From: Mycolicibacterium sp. MU0050
GTDB lineage: Bacteria; Actinomycetota; Actinomycetes; Mycobacteriales; Mycobacteriaceae
Assembly: GCF_963378085.1 (NCBI RefSeq)
Contig: NZ_OY726395.1
Location: 3,038,001-3,102,000, forward strand
Direction of reading: 5' to 3'
DNA: 64,000 nucleotides
Shown: piece after piece, positions 19,077-28,778 of the stretch
How positions within the stretch are numbered: the first letter of the stretch is position 1
Layout of the letters: each line of letters begins with the position of its first letter
Translations under genes and position numbers: made by a program
The notes under the pieces: generated by a model
What the model was told of the DNA's origin: nothing
Seen by the model: the letters and a program-made list of their open reading frames with translations, nothing else
Database searches by the model: none

Positions 19077-19640
19077 TCACCAGGTGCTGGTGCGCAGGAC
19101 GATCTCGCCGGCCAGCTGGGCGGTCGACTCGGCGGCGTTGCGCCGGCCGAGCATGTCGACCACCCGGAAGTCGCCGAACACGAACTGCTGGCTGGCCACC
19201 GCCACGGCACGCGTCGCCGCCGAGCTCACCAGCGCGGTGGTGTTGATCTCCACCGGCGGGCAGTCGGCGTCCCGGATCTGGCCCGCGGCGTCGGCGGCGC
19301 GCGGATGCCCACGGTCGACGACCACGAGCGCGGTGAACCGGTCGATGCGGCGCGCGGCCAGATCCCAGGCCAGATCGGCCCCGTTGCGGTCGCCGACCAG
19401 CACCGCCCACGGCACCTCGAGCCAGTCGAGGATGCCGAGCACCGAGTCGGGGCGCAGCCGCGGGTCCGGTCCGATGACCACGGTGCGCAGGGTGGCGTTG
19501 TGCAGCCGCTGGCACACCCCGTCGTAGGCCGCGGTCGCCTGTTGTGCGGCGCCGAGCAGGACCACCACCGGCCCCGTCTCCGGGCCTGACACATCGACCG
19601 GGATCGGGAAGCCGTCGACGGTCATCGTGGTCGGAGGCAT
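19077..19640 (-). CDS. Alpha/beta-hydrolase-like protein lacking the nucleophile serine
   Basis: Short (187 aa) protein with an alpha/beta-hydrolase core: GPVVVLLGAAQQATAAYDGV at the front and WAVLVGDRNGADLAWDLAAR where the nucleophile elbow would be. The GxSxG motif is replaced by GDRNG, so the usual catalytic Ser is missing. It may be non-enzymatic or binding only. The ATG lies 6 nt after a TACGGT box. It converges on the NAGGN synthetase gene with a 7-nt gap. No specific function can be given. Confidence 0.72.
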   Translation of the reverse strand: MPPTTMTVDGFPIPVDVSGPETGPVVVLLGAAQQATAAYDGVCQRLHNATLRTVVIGPDPRLRPDSVLGILDWLEVPWAVLVGDRNGADLAWDLAARRIDRFTALVVVDRGHPRAADAAGQIRDADCPPVEINTTALVSSAATRAVAVASQQFVFGDFRVVDMLGRRNAAESTAQLAGEIVLRTSTW

Positions 19641-19646
19641 TCGGTC

Positions 19647-19652
19647 ACCGTA
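19647..19652 (-). promoter_or_regulatory. Putative leaderless -10 box of the hydrolase-like gene
   Basis: Minus-strand TACGGT ends 6 nt before the ATG at 19640. No clear -35. Confidence 0.38.
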
Positions 19653-19713
19653 CAGGGCGGCCCCGGCACCCGGCGCCGTTTTTGTCGGCTTCAGCTCTTG
19701 GCGAAGCGCCGGG

Positions 19714-20376
19714 TCAGAGGCCGCGCAGCCGGTCGATCTGCAAGCCGACCACGTCCAGAAAAGTCTGTGGCAGTGACGCTTTCACGGCGATGTCGCTGTT
19801 GGGCTCTCCGGTCACCAGGCCGAAGGTGGCCATCGATCCGACGTTGGCGAAGGCCATGTAGACGCTGCTGCGCTCGCCGCCGAGCGTCATCGTCTGCTGA
19901 TAAACCAGCGCGTCGGCCCCGTCCTCGTCGGCGACCGGCATCCGGGTGGTGGTCATCGGGATCCCGGGCGAGGATTCGTCGAAGAACACCTCGAAGGTGG
20001 CGCAGCGGTCGGCGGTCCGTTCCAACGCCGGCAAATCCAGCGGCCAGGACAACACCGTCATCGCGATGCGGGCTCCGTCGTAGACGGCGTCGTATTTCGC
20101 GGCGCTGCCCGGGCCCCGCTCGGCGGAGTCCGCGATCACCTTGGTCAGGCCGTCCGAGCAGCCCGGCGGCATGGTGGCCATCGACGGCGGTGCATCCGCC
20201 CCGTCGGCGCGGCCCGGGTCTTCGACGAGCCGGGAGTACCGCACGCCGGCGGGGAAATCCGCCTCGGTCAGCACGGCCCGGTCCAGCGTGGCGCCCGGCC
20301 AGGTCGGGGTGCCGTCGAGCACCGGCGCGCAGGCGGACACCAGCAGCGCCACCAGCAGCACCGGCAGGCGGTTCAC
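19714..20376 (-). CDS. Putative lipoprotein, function unknown
   Basis: The 220-aa product begins [19 protein letters not shown]: a short signal peptide with lipobox VSAC (Cys16), so an exported lipid-anchored protein. The mature part resembles mycobacterial sensor-domain/PknH-like lipoproteins: [18 protein letters not shown] near the start, one Cys in MPPGCSDGL, another in [10 protein letters not shown] (a likely disulfide) and a beta-rich C-terminus. The GTG start overlaps the map stop (GTGA), so the two are cotranscribed. This is not a firm family assignment. Confidence 0.78.
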   Translation of the reverse strand: MNRLPVLLVALLVSACAPVLDGTPTWPGATLDRAVLTEADFPAGVRYSRLVEDPGRADGADAPPSMATMPPGCSDGLTKVIADSAERGPGSAAKYDAVYDGARIAMTVLSWPLDLPALERTADRCATFEVFFDESSPGIPMTTTRMPVADEDGADALVYQQTMTLGGERSSVYMAFANVGSMATFGLVTGEPNSDIAVKASLPQTFLDVVGLQIDRLRGL

Positions 20377-21230
20377 GGCAGGGTGAGGATTTCGGCGCCG
20401 TCGTCGGTGACCACCAGCGTGTGCTCGAACTGAGCGGTCCACTTGCGATCCTTGGTCACGACGGTCCAGCCGTCGTCCCAGATCTCGTAGTCCAGCGAGC
20501 CGAGGTTGATCATCGGCTCGATGGTGAACGTCATACCGGGCTCCAGCACGGTCTGCACCGACGGCTGGTCGTAGTGCAGGACCACCAGCCCGTTGTGGAA
20601 CGTGGTGCCGATGCCGTGGCCGGTGAAGTCCCGAACCACGTTGTAACCGAACCGATTCGCGTAGGCCTCGATGACGCGCCCGACGATCGACAGCTGGCGG
20701 CCGGGTTTGACCGCCTTGATCGCCCGCATGGTGGCCTCCCGGGTGCGCTCCACCAGCAGGCGATGCTCCTCGGCGACGTCGCCGGCCAAGAAGGTGGCGT
20801 TGGTGTCGCCGTGCACACCGTCCCGGTAGGCGGTGACGTCGATGTTGACGATGTCGCCGTCCTCGATGACCGTCGAGTCCGGGATGCCGTGGCAGATGAC
20901 CTCGTTCAGCGAGGTGCAGCACGACTTCGGAAAGCCCTTGTAGCCCAGCGTGGACGGGTAGGCGCCGTGGTCGAGCATGTACTCGTGGGCGATCCGGTCC
21001 AGCTGGTCGGTGGTCACGCCCGGGGCCACCGCCTTGCCGGCCTCCTCGAGCGCTCCGGCGGCGATCTTTCCGGCGGCGCGCATCTTCTCGATCACCTCGG
21101 GGGTCTGCACCCAGGGTTCGCTGCCCTCGCGCACCGTCGGCTGCCACGCGTACTCCGGGCGTGGGATCGACTTGGGCACCGGCAGGGTCGGCGAGACCTC
21201 GCCGGCACGGAGAGCAGCACGAACAGGCAT
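20373..21230 (-). CDS. map: Methionine aminopeptidase (type I, mycobacterial MapB type)
   Basis: Removes N-terminal Met from nascent proteins. It is a 285-aa type Ic enzyme with a Pro-rich N-terminal extension (about 1-40, [16 protein letters not shown]), as in MapB of M. tuberculosis. Metal ligands are seen in [20 protein letters not shown] (two Asp), [14 protein letters not shown] (His), [10 protein letters not shown] (Glu) and [11 protein letters not shown] (Glu). The gene is followed by the coupled lipoprotein gene. Confidence 0.96.
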   Translation of the reverse strand: MPVRAALRAGEVSPTLPVPKSIPRPEYAWQPTVREGSEPWVQTPEVIEKMRAAGKIAAGALEEAGKAVAPGVTTDQLDRIAHEYMLDHGAYPSTLGYKGFPKSCCTSLNEVICHGIPDSTVIEDGDIVNIDVTAYRDGVHGDTNATFLAGDVAEEHRLLVERTREATMRAIKAVKPGRQLSIVGRVIEAYANRFGYNVVRDFTGHGIGTTFHNGLVVLHYDQPSVQTVLEPGMTFTIEPMINLGSLDYEIWDDGWTVVTKDRKWTAQFEHTLVVTDDGAEILTLP

Positions 21231-21305
21231 ACCCAGCAGGGTAGTCGGGTGACGGCCGGACCGCCCACACGCGAGAGTCGCAATCTCCGTTTACGAGAAC
21301 GCTGC

Positions 21306-21311
21306 TAACGT
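21306..21311 (+). promoter_or_regulatory. Putative leaderless -10 box of the thioesterase gene
   Basis: TAACGT lies 6 nt before the GTG at 21318, so the RNA would begin at the start codon. It sits in the 87-nt divergent spacer with map. Confidence 0.42.
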
Positions 21312-21317
21312 GAGCGC

Positions 21318-21701
21318 GTGACCGAGACCGTGCACCTGCTCGAACTGCTGAACTACCGCAACGTGGTGGAAACCGACGAGCGCGTGGTGATGGAGCTGGA
21401 CAATCGGCCGGATCTGACCAACATCCGCGGGGCCCTGCAGGGCGGGCTGATCGCCACCCTGATCGACATCGCCGCCGGGGTGCTCGCGGGCCGGCACGTC
21501 GGCGCCGCGCAGGACGTCACCACCGCCGACCTGACCATTCACTATCTGGCGCCGGTGGTCGAGGGACCCGCGCGGGCCGAAGCCACCATCGTGCGGGCGG
21601 GACGACGGTTGATCGTCACCGCCGTCGACGTCACCGACGTGGCCCGCGACCGGCTGGCCGCCCGGGCCACGCTGAGCTTCGCGGTGCTCGACAAACGCTG
21701 A
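21318..21701 (+). CDS. PaaI-family thioesterase (hotdog fold)
   Basis: Probable acyl-CoA thioesterase. The 127-aa protein has the hotdog helix motif NIRGALQGGLIATLIDIAAG, in which the family HGG is QGG, followed by the strand VTTADLTIHYLAPVVEGP typical of PaaI/YbgC relatives. The substrate is unknown. Transcribed alone, diverging from map and converging on the DUF1707 gene with a 4-nt gap. Confidence 0.85.
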   Translation: MTETVHLLELLNYRNVVETDERVVMELDNRPDLTNIRGALQGGLIATLIDIAAGVLAGRHVGAAQDVTTADLTIHYLAPVVEGPARAEATIVRAGRRLIVTAVDVTDVARDRLAARATLSFAVLDKR

Positions 21702-21705
21702 GCGC

Positions 21706-22293
21706 TCAGCGCTTGCCGCGCCGCATGCGCCAGCGGGTGCGGGGGCCGCGGATGTCCACCGAGCCCCACACCACCTTGCCGCTGAGCACGACGTGCGGCC
21801 GTCCCTCGCCGGGGGCGTCAGTGCGGTAGTCGTTCGCGCTGCCGACGATGACCTCGACGTCGTCGATCGACGCGCTGGCGCCCTCGGGCAGGCGCAGGTC
21901 CAGCGAGCTGAACTTCAGGTCGAGCTCGATGACGACGATGGGGCCGGCGAACCGGGCCCGGGTGAGATCCAGGTTGACCGTGCCCATCCGGCGGACCAGC
22001 GCCAGTCGGGTGGGCACCGCCCATTCGCCGTGCCGCTTGAGCGAGCCCATCACGCCGCGCAGTTCGACCCGGTCGGTGGCCGAGGTCACGATGGCCCCGG
22101 GCCCGGGCAGGTCGTCGACCAGGACGTCGAGTTCGGTACGGAGCCGGGCCACCGACACCTGCGCGGAGCGCTCCTCGAATTCCTCGATGTCGATCAAGCC
22201 GAGCGCCACGGCGTTGTGCAACCGGCGCAGGGTGCCGTTGCGGTCCGCATCGGAGATGCGCATCGGGGCCGGCTGATGATCGATTTCGGACAT
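21706..22293 (-). CDS. DUF1707 domain-containing protein
   Basis: The 195-aa protein has the DUF1707 N-terminal domain of actinobacteria: MRISDADRNGTLRRLHNAVA followed by GLIDIEEFEERSAQVSVART-like sequence (about 15-65). The C-terminal half is a beta-strand repeat region (IVVIELDLKFSSLDLRLPEG), as in DUF2154/cell-wall-active-antibiotic-response type domains. No transmembrane segment. Function unknown; a role in envelope stress is only a guess from the domain pairing. It lies downstream of the penicillin-binding lipoprotein gene on the same strand. Confidence 0.85.
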   Translation of the reverse strand: MSEIDHQPAPMRISDADRNGTLRRLHNAVALGLIDIEEFEERSAQVSVARLRTELDVLVDDLPGPGAIVTSATDRVELRGVMGSLKRHGEWAVPTRLALVRRMGTVNLDLTRARFAGPIVVIELDLKFSSLDLRLPEGASASIDDVEVIVGSANDYRTDAPGEGRPHVVLSGKVVWGSVDIRGPRTRWRMRRGKR

Positions 22294-22322
22294 GTCGGCA
22301 CCCAGTTTACGGGTGCGGCCGG

Positions 22323-24137
22323 TCAGGTCAGGTAACCGTCGGGCATGCTGTCGAACATCTGCTTGGTCATCCGCACCGCGTACTCCGAGCTGCCGCCACC
22401 GACGATCAGGGCCGCGAAGGCCATGTCCCCTCGATAACCGGCGAACCAAGCGTGCGAACCGCCCTCGAACTCGGCCTCGCCGGTCTTCCCGCGGACGTCG
22501 CCGTATCCGTTGAGCTCCTTGGCGGTGCCGTTGGTGACGACCATCCGCATCATCGACCGCAGTCCCTCGAGTTGCTCGGGCCCCACCGGCGGGCGCTCGC
22601 CGATGATCTCGGTTTCGCGCCCGAGGATCAGCCGCGGCACCGGCGCGGCACCGGCCGCGACCGTCGCCGCGGCCATCGCCATGCCGAACGGGCTGGCCAG
22701 CACCTTGCCCTGGCCGAAGCCGTCCTCGGTGCGTTCGGCCAGATCGACCGTCGGGGGCACCGACCCGGAGACCGTCATGATGCCGTCGATCATGTAGTCC
22801 GGGCCGATGCCGAACTGGGCCGCCGCCTGCGTCAGCGCCCGCGGCGGCATCCGGCTGGCCAGCTCGGCGAACGTGGTGTTGCACGAGTTGGCGAACGCCT
22901 TGGACAGCGGCACGGTCCCGAGGTCGAACCGGTTGTAGTTCGGGACGGTGCGGTGCCCGATGTCGATGGTGCCCGGGCAGCCCAGCAGGGTGTTCGGCGT
23001 GGCCATGTCACGCTCGATCGCCGCGCCGGCGGTGACGATCTTGAACGTCGACCCGGGCGGATACATGCCCATGGTCGCAGTCGGCCCGTCCTGGTCGGCC
23101 GCGGCGTTCTGGGCCACCGCCAGAATGTCGCCGGTCGACGGGCGGATCACCACCATCATCGCCTTGCGGCCCTGGGCGTTCACCGCGTGCTGCGCGGCGT
23201 TCTGCACCGCGCGATCCAGCGTGATCGACACCGACGGCGCCGGTTCGGCGGGCACCTCGTTGAGCACGCCGACGTCGACCCCGTTCTGGTTGACGCTGAC
23301 CACGCGCCAGCCGGCTTCGCCGTCGAGATCGCCGATCACCGTCTTCTTGATCTCGTTGACGATCGCGGGGGCGAACGTCGGGTCGGTGGGCAGCAGATCG
23401 GCCAGCGGCGTCACCACGACACCGGGCAGCTGCGCGATCGCGGGCGCCACCCGGTCGTGGTCGTCGCGGCTCAGCGTGGCCAGCTGCAGGGGCGTGCCCA
23501 GCGCGCTGGCGCGTTCGGCCAACCGCTGCGGGTCCAGGGTGTCGTTGAACGGCCGCAAGGTGTCCGCCACGGCACGCGCGGTCGGCATCAGCGAGACGCC
23601 GGCCTCCCGGGCGTCGATGGCGTAGCGGTACTTGTTGCCCGGCACCAGGACGTCGGTGCCGCCGACCTCGTTGACCGAGGCCCGCCGCGGCGGGTCCGCG
23701 CGCAGTTCCAGGGACTGGTTCTCTCCCAGCCGCGGATGCAAACCCGTTGCGGTCCAACGGACTTCCCACTTGCCCTCGTTGCGGACCAGGTTCAGCTCAC
23801 CGTCGTAGGTCCAGGTCCGGCCCTTGGGCAGGTGCCAGGTATAGCGATAGTTCACCGCGCCGGTGTCCTCGGTGAAACGCGATCCGAGCACCTGCGCGTC
23901 CAGCCCGGTGGCCTGCAGACCCGACCACGCGGCGTTGAGTGCCGCGCGCGCCTCCTCGGGGCGGTCGGCCAGGTCGGCGGCGCCACTGGTGTCGCCGACG
24001 GCCAGCTTGGCGAAGAACGCCTCGGCGGCCGGCGCCGGGCCGTCGGGCCGCGGTGTGCACGATGGCAGCGCCGTCACGAGCAGAGCGGCCGCGGCAATCG
24101 CCAGCATCCGTGTTGCTGTTGATCTAATTGTGACCAT
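22323..24137 (-). CDS. pbpB: Penicillin-binding lipoprotein (Rv2864c-like, class B PBP)
   Basis: Exported D,D-transpeptidase-type protein for peptidoglycan cross-linking. The N-terminus has a signal and lipobox LPSC (Cys27). An MecA-like N-terminal NTF2 domain (about 30-150) is followed by a dimerisation region and the transpeptidase domain with PPGSTFK (SxxK), SCN (SxN) and KTGEAEF (KTG). It is closely similar along its whole length to Rv2864c. The ATG at 24137 lies 8 nt after TAACAT and is preferred to one 9 codons upstream. The symbol is used loosely. Confidence 0.93.
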   Translation of the reverse strand: MVTIRSTATRMLAIAAAALLVTALPSCTPRPDGPAPAAEAFFAKLAVGDTSGAADLADRPEEARAALNAAWSGLQATGLDAQVLGSRFTEDTGAVNYRYTWHLPKGRTWTYDGELNLVRNEGKWEVRWTATGLHPRLGENQSLELRADPPRRASVNEVGGTDVLVPGNKYRYAIDAREAGVSLMPTARAVADTLRPFNDTLDPQRLAERASALGTPLQLATLSRDDHDRVAPAIAQLPGVVVTPLADLLPTDPTFAPAIVNEIKKTVIGDLDGEAGWRVVSVNQNGVDVGVLNEVPAEPAPSVSITLDRAVQNAAQHAVNAQGRKAMMVVIRPSTGDILAVAQNAAADQDGPTATMGMYPPGSTFKIVTAGAAIERDMATPNTLLGCPGTIDIGHRTVPNYNRFDLGTVPLSKAFANSCNTTFAELASRMPPRALTQAAAQFGIGPDYMIDGIMTVSGSVPPTVDLAERTEDGFGQGKVLASPFGMAMAAATVAAGAAPVPRLILGRETEIIGERPPVGPEQLEGLRSMMRMVVTNGTAKELNGYGDVRGKTGEAEFEGGSHAWFAGYRGDMAFAALIVGGGSSEYAVRMTKQMFDSMPDGYLT

Positions 24138-24145
24138 TGGGACTG

Positions 24146-24151
24146 ATGTTA
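24146..24151 (-). promoter_or_regulatory. Putative leaderless -10 box of the PBP lipoprotein gene
   Basis: Minus-strand TAACAT ends 8 nt before the ATG at 24137, the spacing also seen at efpA and asnO. The alternative upstream ATG at 24164 would lie before this box. Confidence 0.42.
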
Positions 24152-24198
24152 GATCCGGGGTCACGGTTCACCCGGTAGCGACACCGGGTCGGAGGCCC

Positions 24199-25053
24199 TC
24201 AGTCGAGCAAGACCGTCGCGAACGTGCCGACCTGCTCGAAACCCACCCGCTCATACGCCGCGCGAGCCACGGTGTTGAAGCTGTTGACGTACAGGCTGGC
24301 GATCCGCCCGCCGGCCACCACCGCGGCGCCCAGCGTCGCCGTGCCCGCCGAGCCCAGGCCGTGGCCGCGCCGATCCGGGTGGACCCAGACGCCCTGGATC
24401 TGGCCGACACTCGGCGATTGCGAACCGACCTCCGCCTTGAAGATCACCTCGCCGTGTTCGAACCGCGCCCAGGCCCGGCCCGCGGCGATCAGGCTCGCGA
24501 TCCGCCGCCGGTAGGCGCGGCCGCCGTCCCCGACGCGGGGGTCGATGCCGACCTCACCGATGAACATGTCGATGGCGGCCACCAGGTACGCGTCGAGTTC
24601 GTCGAGGCGGACCCGCCGCACCGCGGGATCGGTCGGCGTGCTCGGCGCGGTGCGCAACGCCATCAGCGGCTGCTGTTCGCGCACGTCGCGCGCCGGCCCC
24701 CAGGCACCGTCGAGGCGCTGCCACATCGGCAACACCAACTCGGCCGGCCCCACCAGCGACGAACAGCGCCGCGCCGAGCTCATGGCCTTCTCGGCGAACG
24801 CCTGCATGTCATCGGCGCTGCCGCGCAAGGGAATCAGATTGGCGCCGGCGAAGCACAGCGACTCCTCGGCGTGCCTACGGGTCCACAGTTCGCCGCCGAT
24901 CGCAGTCGGGTCGACACCGTAGTCGGCGACGCGGGCGGCCACCATGCAGGAGGCCACCGGGTCGGCGTCGAGCACCCGGCGCACGGCGGCGGCGTCACGA
25001 ACCACCGACACCTGTCGTTCGTCGACCAGGCGAAAGAGCGGCGGAGCCGACAT
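24199..25053 (-). CDS. GNAT acetyltransferase with N-terminal DUF4081 domain (Rv2867c-like)
   Basis: The 284-aa protein has an N-terminal DUF4081 region (about 10-150, RLVDERQVSVVRDAAAVRRV) and a C-terminal GNAT domain with the acetyl-CoA loop HPDRRGHGLGSAGTATLGAA. The substrate is unknown. The ATG at 25053 has GGAAG 7 nt upstream and is preferred over a GTG two codons earlier. It follows ispG by 46 nt on the same strand, so it is probably the last gene of the dxr-rip1-ispG operon. Confidence 0.9.
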   Translation of the reverse strand: MSAPPLFRLVDERQVSVVRDAAAVRRVLDADPVASCMVAARVADYGVDPTAIGGELWTRRHAEESLCFAGANLIPLRGSADDMQAFAEKAMSSARRCSSLVGPAELVLPMWQRLDGAWGPARDVREQQPLMALRTAPSTPTDPAVRRVRLDELDAYLVAAIDMFIGEVGIDPRVGDGGRAYRRRIASLIAAGRAWARFEHGEVIFKAEVGSQSPSVGQIQGVWVHPDRRGHGLGSAGTATLGAAVVAGGRIASLYVNSFNTVARAAYERVGFEQVGTFATVLLD

Positions 25054-25099
25054 TGGCACTCTTCCTACGACTGCGGCCCTCCGACAGGCCGCACCGCTA

Positions 25100-26254
25100 T
25101 CAGCTTACGGTGACCACCGGCGGACCGCTGGGACTTCCCGCCTCACCGCCGAGTTCGGCGAGCCGCAGCGCCTCCTCGATCAGGGTCTCGACGATCTTCG
25201 CCTCCGGCACGGTCTTGATGACCTCGCCCTTGACGAAGATCTGCCCCTTGCCGTTGCCCGACGCCACGCCGAGGTCCGCCTCGCGCGCCTCGCCGGGACC
25301 GTTGACGACGCAGCCCATCACGGCCACCCGCAGCGGCACGTCCAGGCCCTCGAGCCCGGCGGTGACCTCGTTGGCCAACGTGTACACGTCCACCTGCGCG
25401 CGCCCGCACGACGGGCAGGACACGATCTCCAGGCCGCGGGGCCGCAGGTTGAGCGATTCGAGGATCTGGTTACCGACCTTGACCTCTTCGACCGGCGGCG
25501 CCGAGAGCGAGACCCGGATGGTGTCGCCGATGCCGCGGGACAACAACGCGCCGAAGGCCACGGCGGACTTGATGGTGCCCTGGAACGCCGGGCCGGCCTC
25601 GGTGACCCCGAGGTGCAAGGGGTAATCGCACTGCGCCGCGAGTTGCTCGTAGGCCTCGACCATGACCACCGGGTCGTTGTGCTTCACGCTGATCTTGATG
25701 TCGCCGAAGCCGTGTTCCTCGAACAACGAGGCCTCCCACAACGCCGACTCGACGAGCGCCTCCGGTGTGGCCTTGCCGTACTTCTCCAGGAAGCGCTTGT
25801 CCAGGGAGCCCGCGTTGACGCCGATGCGGATCGGGATGCCCGCGGCTCCGGCGGCCTTGGCCACCTCGCCCACCCGGCCGTCGAACTCCTTGATGTTGCC
25901 CGGGTTCACGCGCACCGCCGCGCAGCCCGCGTCGATGGCGGCGAAGATGTACTTCGGCTGGAAGTGGATGTCGGCGATCACCGGGATCTTCGACTTCTGA
26001 GCGATCGCCGGCAACGCGTCGGCGTCCTCCTGCCGAGGGCAGGCCACCCGGACGATGTCGCAGCCCGCGGCGGTCAGCTCGGCGATCTGCTGCAGCGTGC
26101 TGTTGATGTCATGGGTCTTGGTGGTGCACATGGATTGCACCGAGATCGGGTGCGCACTGCCCACGCCGACGTCGCGGACCATGAACTGCCGGGTTTTGCG
26201 TCGGGGCGCCAGCACAGGTGCAGGCGGCGCAGGCATCCCCAAACCGATGGACAT
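25100..26254 (-). CDS. ispG: 4-hydroxy-3-methylbut-2-en-1-yl diphosphate synthase
   Basis: [4Fe-4S] enzyme converting MEcPP to HMBPP in the MEP isoprenoid pathway. An N-terminal TIM barrel includes [17 protein letters not shown] sequence (residues about 90-105). The C-terminal cluster ligands are in [15 protein letters not shown] and [18 protein letters not shown]. The 384-aa length is the short bacterial form. It follows rip1 by 20 nt. Clustering with dxr means two MEP enzymes share one operon, as in M. tuberculosis. Confidence 0.97.
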   Translation of the reverse strand: MSIGLGMPAPPAPVLAPRRKTRQFMVRDVGVGSAHPISVQSMCTTKTHDINSTLQQIAELTAAGCDIVRVACPRQEDADALPAIAQKSKIPVIADIHFQPKYIFAAIDAGCAAVRVNPGNIKEFDGRVGEVAKAAGAAGIPIRIGVNAGSLDKRFLEKYGKATPEALVESALWEASLFEEHGFGDIKISVKHNDPVVMVEAYEQLAAQCDYPLHLGVTEAGPAFQGTIKSAVAFGALLSRGIGDTIRVSLSAPPVEEVKVGNQILESLNLRPRGLEIVSCPSCGRAQVDVYTLANEVTAGLEGLDVPLRVAVMGCVVNGPGEAREADLGVASGNGKGQIFVKGEVIKTVPEAKIVETLIEEALRLAELGGEAGSPSGPPVVTVS

Positions 26255-26274
26255 GAAGCGTCCCCTTCTTCTGG

Positions 26275-27492
26275 CTAAAACAGGGTGATCGGGTTGATGA
26301 CGTCGGCGGTGACGGTCAGCAACATGTACCCGGACACCACTATCAAGACTACGTAGGTGGCCGGCATGAGCTTGAGATAGTTGACCGGACCTGCGGCAAC
26401 CTTGCCGCGGGCCTTGCGGATCATGTCACGGATCTTCTCGTAGGTGGCCACCGCGATGTGCCCGCCGTCAAACGGCAGCAGCGGCACCAGGTTGATGACC
26501 CCCAGCACGAAGTTGAGTTGGGCCAGGAAGAACCAGAACGCCATCCAGACGCCGTGCTCGACGGTCTCGCCGCCGATCCGGGAGGCGCCCACCACGCTGA
26601 TCGGCGTCTCCTGGTCGCGTTCGGCGCCGCCGATGGCCTCCACCAGCGCTCCCACCTTGGTGGGGATGTTGATCAGCGCCCGGCCCAGGTGCACCGCCAG
26701 TTCGCCGGTGAACGCGACGGTCCCGGGGACCGCGGTCAACACGTTGTACTGGGTGAACGGCTCGGGTTCGAGCGCGCTGACGCCGATCGCCCCGACGGTG
26801 CTCAGCTCCTGCGCGTCGGCGCTGGTGTAGCGCTGCGTGGGGGTGACGTCGACCACGGTCTCGATGATCTGCCCGTCGCGCTTGAGCTCGATGGGCACCG
26901 GGCCGTTGAGTCCCCGGATGACCTCGGCCATCTCCGGGAAGGTGCCGACCTCGGTGCCGCCCACCTTCAGCACCTCGTCACCGGCCTGGATCCCGGCCAG
27001 TTCCGCCGGTCCCGGCCCGGAGCACTCCCCCATCTCCTGCGGGCTGATCTGCGGTGCGACACAGACGGTTTGGCCGACCACCGCGGTGGTGGGCTGGCTG
27101 AGGTTGGGCAGCCCCCAGACGAGCGCGATCACGTAGATGATCACCAGACCCAGGGCGAAGTTCATGCCGGGGCCGGCGAACAACACCGCGACCCGCTTCC
27201 ACACCTTCTGCTTGTACATCGCGTAGCTCTCGTCGGCGGGGTCGATCTCGTCGACGGCGGTCATCCCGGCGATGTCGCAGAAGCCGCCCAGCGGGACGGC
27301 CTTGACGCCGTACTCGGTCTCGCCGAGCTTGTTGGGCCTGGTGGTCGACCACAGGGTGGGTCCGAAGCCGACGAAGTACCGCCGCACCTTCATCCCGGTG
27401 GCGCGCGCCACCCACATGTGGCCACATTCATGCAGCGCCACCGAGACCAGAATGGCCAGGGCGAACAGCGCGACGCCGATCGCGTACATCAT
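26275..27492 (-). CDS. rip1: Site-2 protease Rip1 (M50 zinc metalloprotease)
   Basis: Intramembrane protease that cleaves anti-sigma factors and other membrane substrates. The first TM helix carries the zinc motif HECGH at residues 21-25, a PDZ domain lies in the middle (about 150-240, [20 protein letters not shown]), and the second catalytic motif [13 protein letters not shown] is in a later TM. 405 aa, as in Rv2869c. The start was set at the ATG overlapping the dxr stop (ATGA); longer frames into dxr are unnecessary. Confidence 0.96.
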   Translation of the reverse strand: MMYAIGVALFALAILVSVALHECGHMWVARATGMKVRRYFVGFGPTLWSTTRPNKLGETEYGVKAVPLGGFCDIAGMTAVDEIDPADESYAMYKQKVWKRVAVLFAGPGMNFALGLVIIYVIALVWGLPNLSQPTTAVVGQTVCVAPQISPQEMGECSGPGPAELAGIQAGDEVLKVGGTEVGTFPEMAEVIRGLNGPVPIELKRDGQIIETVVDVTPTQRYTSADAQELSTVGAIGVSALEPEPFTQYNVLTAVPGTVAFTGELAVHLGRALINIPTKVGALVEAIGGAERDQETPISVVGASRIGGETVEHGVWMAFWFFLAQLNFVLGVINLVPLLPFDGGHIAVATYEKIRDMIRKARGKVAAGPVNYLKLMPATYVVLIVVSGYMLLTVTADVINPITLF

Positions 27493-28673
27493 CGTGCGGG
27501 CGAAACCTCCTGTGAGAGCGAAACTCGGGCACGCTCCCGGGCCCATCGCTGCGCGTCAAGTACGTCGTCAACGGTAGCGGGTGACGCCGCCCATTGATCG
27601 GAAGCCGCCAGCACGTCACCGACGGTTCGCACGATGGCCCCGAAGCCGGCGCGGCCGGCCAGGAACGCGGCGGCGGCCTCCTCGTTGGCCGCGTTGTACA
27701 CCGCGGTCATGCAACCGCCGGCCTTGCCGGCGTGCCGCGCCAGGTCGACCGCCGGGAAGACGGTGTTGTCCAGCGGCTCGAATTCCCAGGTGGAGGCCGT
27801 GGCGAAGTCGCAGGCGGCGGCCGATCCGGCGACCCGGTCGGGCCAGCCCAGTGCCAGCGAGATGGGCAGCTTCATGTCGGGCGGGCTGGCCTGGGCGATG
27901 GTCGACCCGTCGGTGAAGGTGACCATGGAGTGCACGATCGACTGCGGGTGCACCACCACGTCGATGTCGTCGTAGTCGACGCCGAACAGCAGGTGGGTCT
28001 CGATCAGTTCCAGGCCCTTGTTGACCAGCGTCGCGGAGTTCAGCGTGTTCATCGGCCCCATCGACCAGGTGGGATGGGCGCCGGCCTGCTCGGGGGTGAC
28101 GGATTCGAGGTCCGCGGCCGACCACCCGCGAAACGGCCCGCCGGACGCGGTCAGCACCAGCTTCGCGACCTCCCCCGCGCTACCCGAGCGCAGGCACTGG
28201 GCGAGCGCGGAGTGTTCGGAGTCGACCGGGACGATCTGGCCGGGGGCCGCGGCGGCGAGCACCAGCGGCCCGCCGGCCACCAGCGATTCCTTGTTGGCCA
28301 GGGCCAACCGGGCGCCGCAGTTCAGGGCGGCCAACGTCGGCTTCAGCCCCAGCGCCCCCACCAGCCCATTGAGGACCACGTCCACTCCGGTGGTCGCGGC
28401 GGTCTCTTCGACGATGCGGGTCGCCGCCTCGGGGCCCGCGTACGGCACGTCGCCGAGGCGCCGCGCGGCATCCTCGTCGGCCACCGCGACGTTCGTCACC
28501 CCGGTCTGCGCGCGTTGGGCCGCGAGCAGATCCACATTGCCGCCGCCGGCCGCCAGGCCGACGACCTCGAACCGGTCCGGGTTCGCGGCGATCACGTCCA
28601 ACGCCTGGGTGCCGATCGACCCGGTACTGCCGAGGATCAGGACCTTGAGGCGCGCACCGGTCACGGCGCCCAC
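27489..28673 (-). CDS. dxr: 1-deoxy-D-xylulose 5-phosphate reductoisomerase
   Basis: Second enzyme of the MEP pathway, NADPH-dependent. The N-terminal Rossmann motif is [17 protein letters not shown] (about 10-26). The metal and substrate site includes [13 protein letters not shown] and [11 protein letters not shown]. 394 aa from GTG at 28673; GTG at 28664 is an alternative. A GGCACAATGG element lies just upstream and may be the operon promoter. It is the first gene of dxr-rip1-ispG-GNAT. Confidence 0.96.
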   Translation of the reverse strand: MGAVTGARLKVLILGSTGSIGTQALDVIAANPDRFEVVGLAAGGGNVDLLAAQRAQTGVTNVAVADEDAARRLGDVPYAGPEAATRIVEETAATTGVDVVLNGLVGALGLKPTLAALNCGARLALANKESLVAGGPLVLAAAAPGQIVPVDSEHSALAQCLRSGSAGEVAKLVLTASGGPFRGWSAADLESVTPEQAGAHPTWSMGPMNTLNSATLVNKGLELIETHLLFGVDYDDIDVVVHPQSIVHSMVTFTDGSTIAQASPPDMKLPISLALGWPDRVAGSAAACDFATASTWEFEPLDNTVFPAVDLARHAGKAGGCMTAVYNAANEEAAAAFLAGRAGFGAIVRTVGDVLAASDQWAASPATVDDVLDAQRWARERARVSLSQEVSPAR

Positions 28674-28690
28674 TCATCTGTCACGAAACC

Positions 28691-28696
28691 ATTGTG
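28691..28696 (-). promoter_or_regulatory. Possible -10 (CACAAT type) of the dxr operon
   Basis: Minus-strand GGCACAATGG matches the core shared by the rpsP and rplS promoters, with a GAT at the same upstream distance as their GATTTC. The leader would be about 10 nt. Weaker than the ribosomal pair. Confidence 0.33.
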
Positions 28697-28728
28697 CCGC
28701 CTGCCGGGAGCAGAAGCCGCATCGGCAA

Positions 28729-28749
28729 TTTCCGACAAAGTGTTGGAAA
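28729..28749. promoter_or_regulatory. Dyad operator candidate upstream of the DUF2236-TetR operon
   Basis: Half-sites TTTCCGACA and TGTTGGAAA flank a 3-nt centre; eight of nine positions are complementary. A second, weaker dyad (TCCGAC ... TGTAGGA) follows at about 28751-28767. Both lie within 55 nt of the DUF2236 start, where a promoter should be, and the operon encodes a TetR protein that could bind here. Confidence 0.5.
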
Positions 28750-28778
28750 ATCCGACGTGTTGTAGGAAACTGGCGTTC

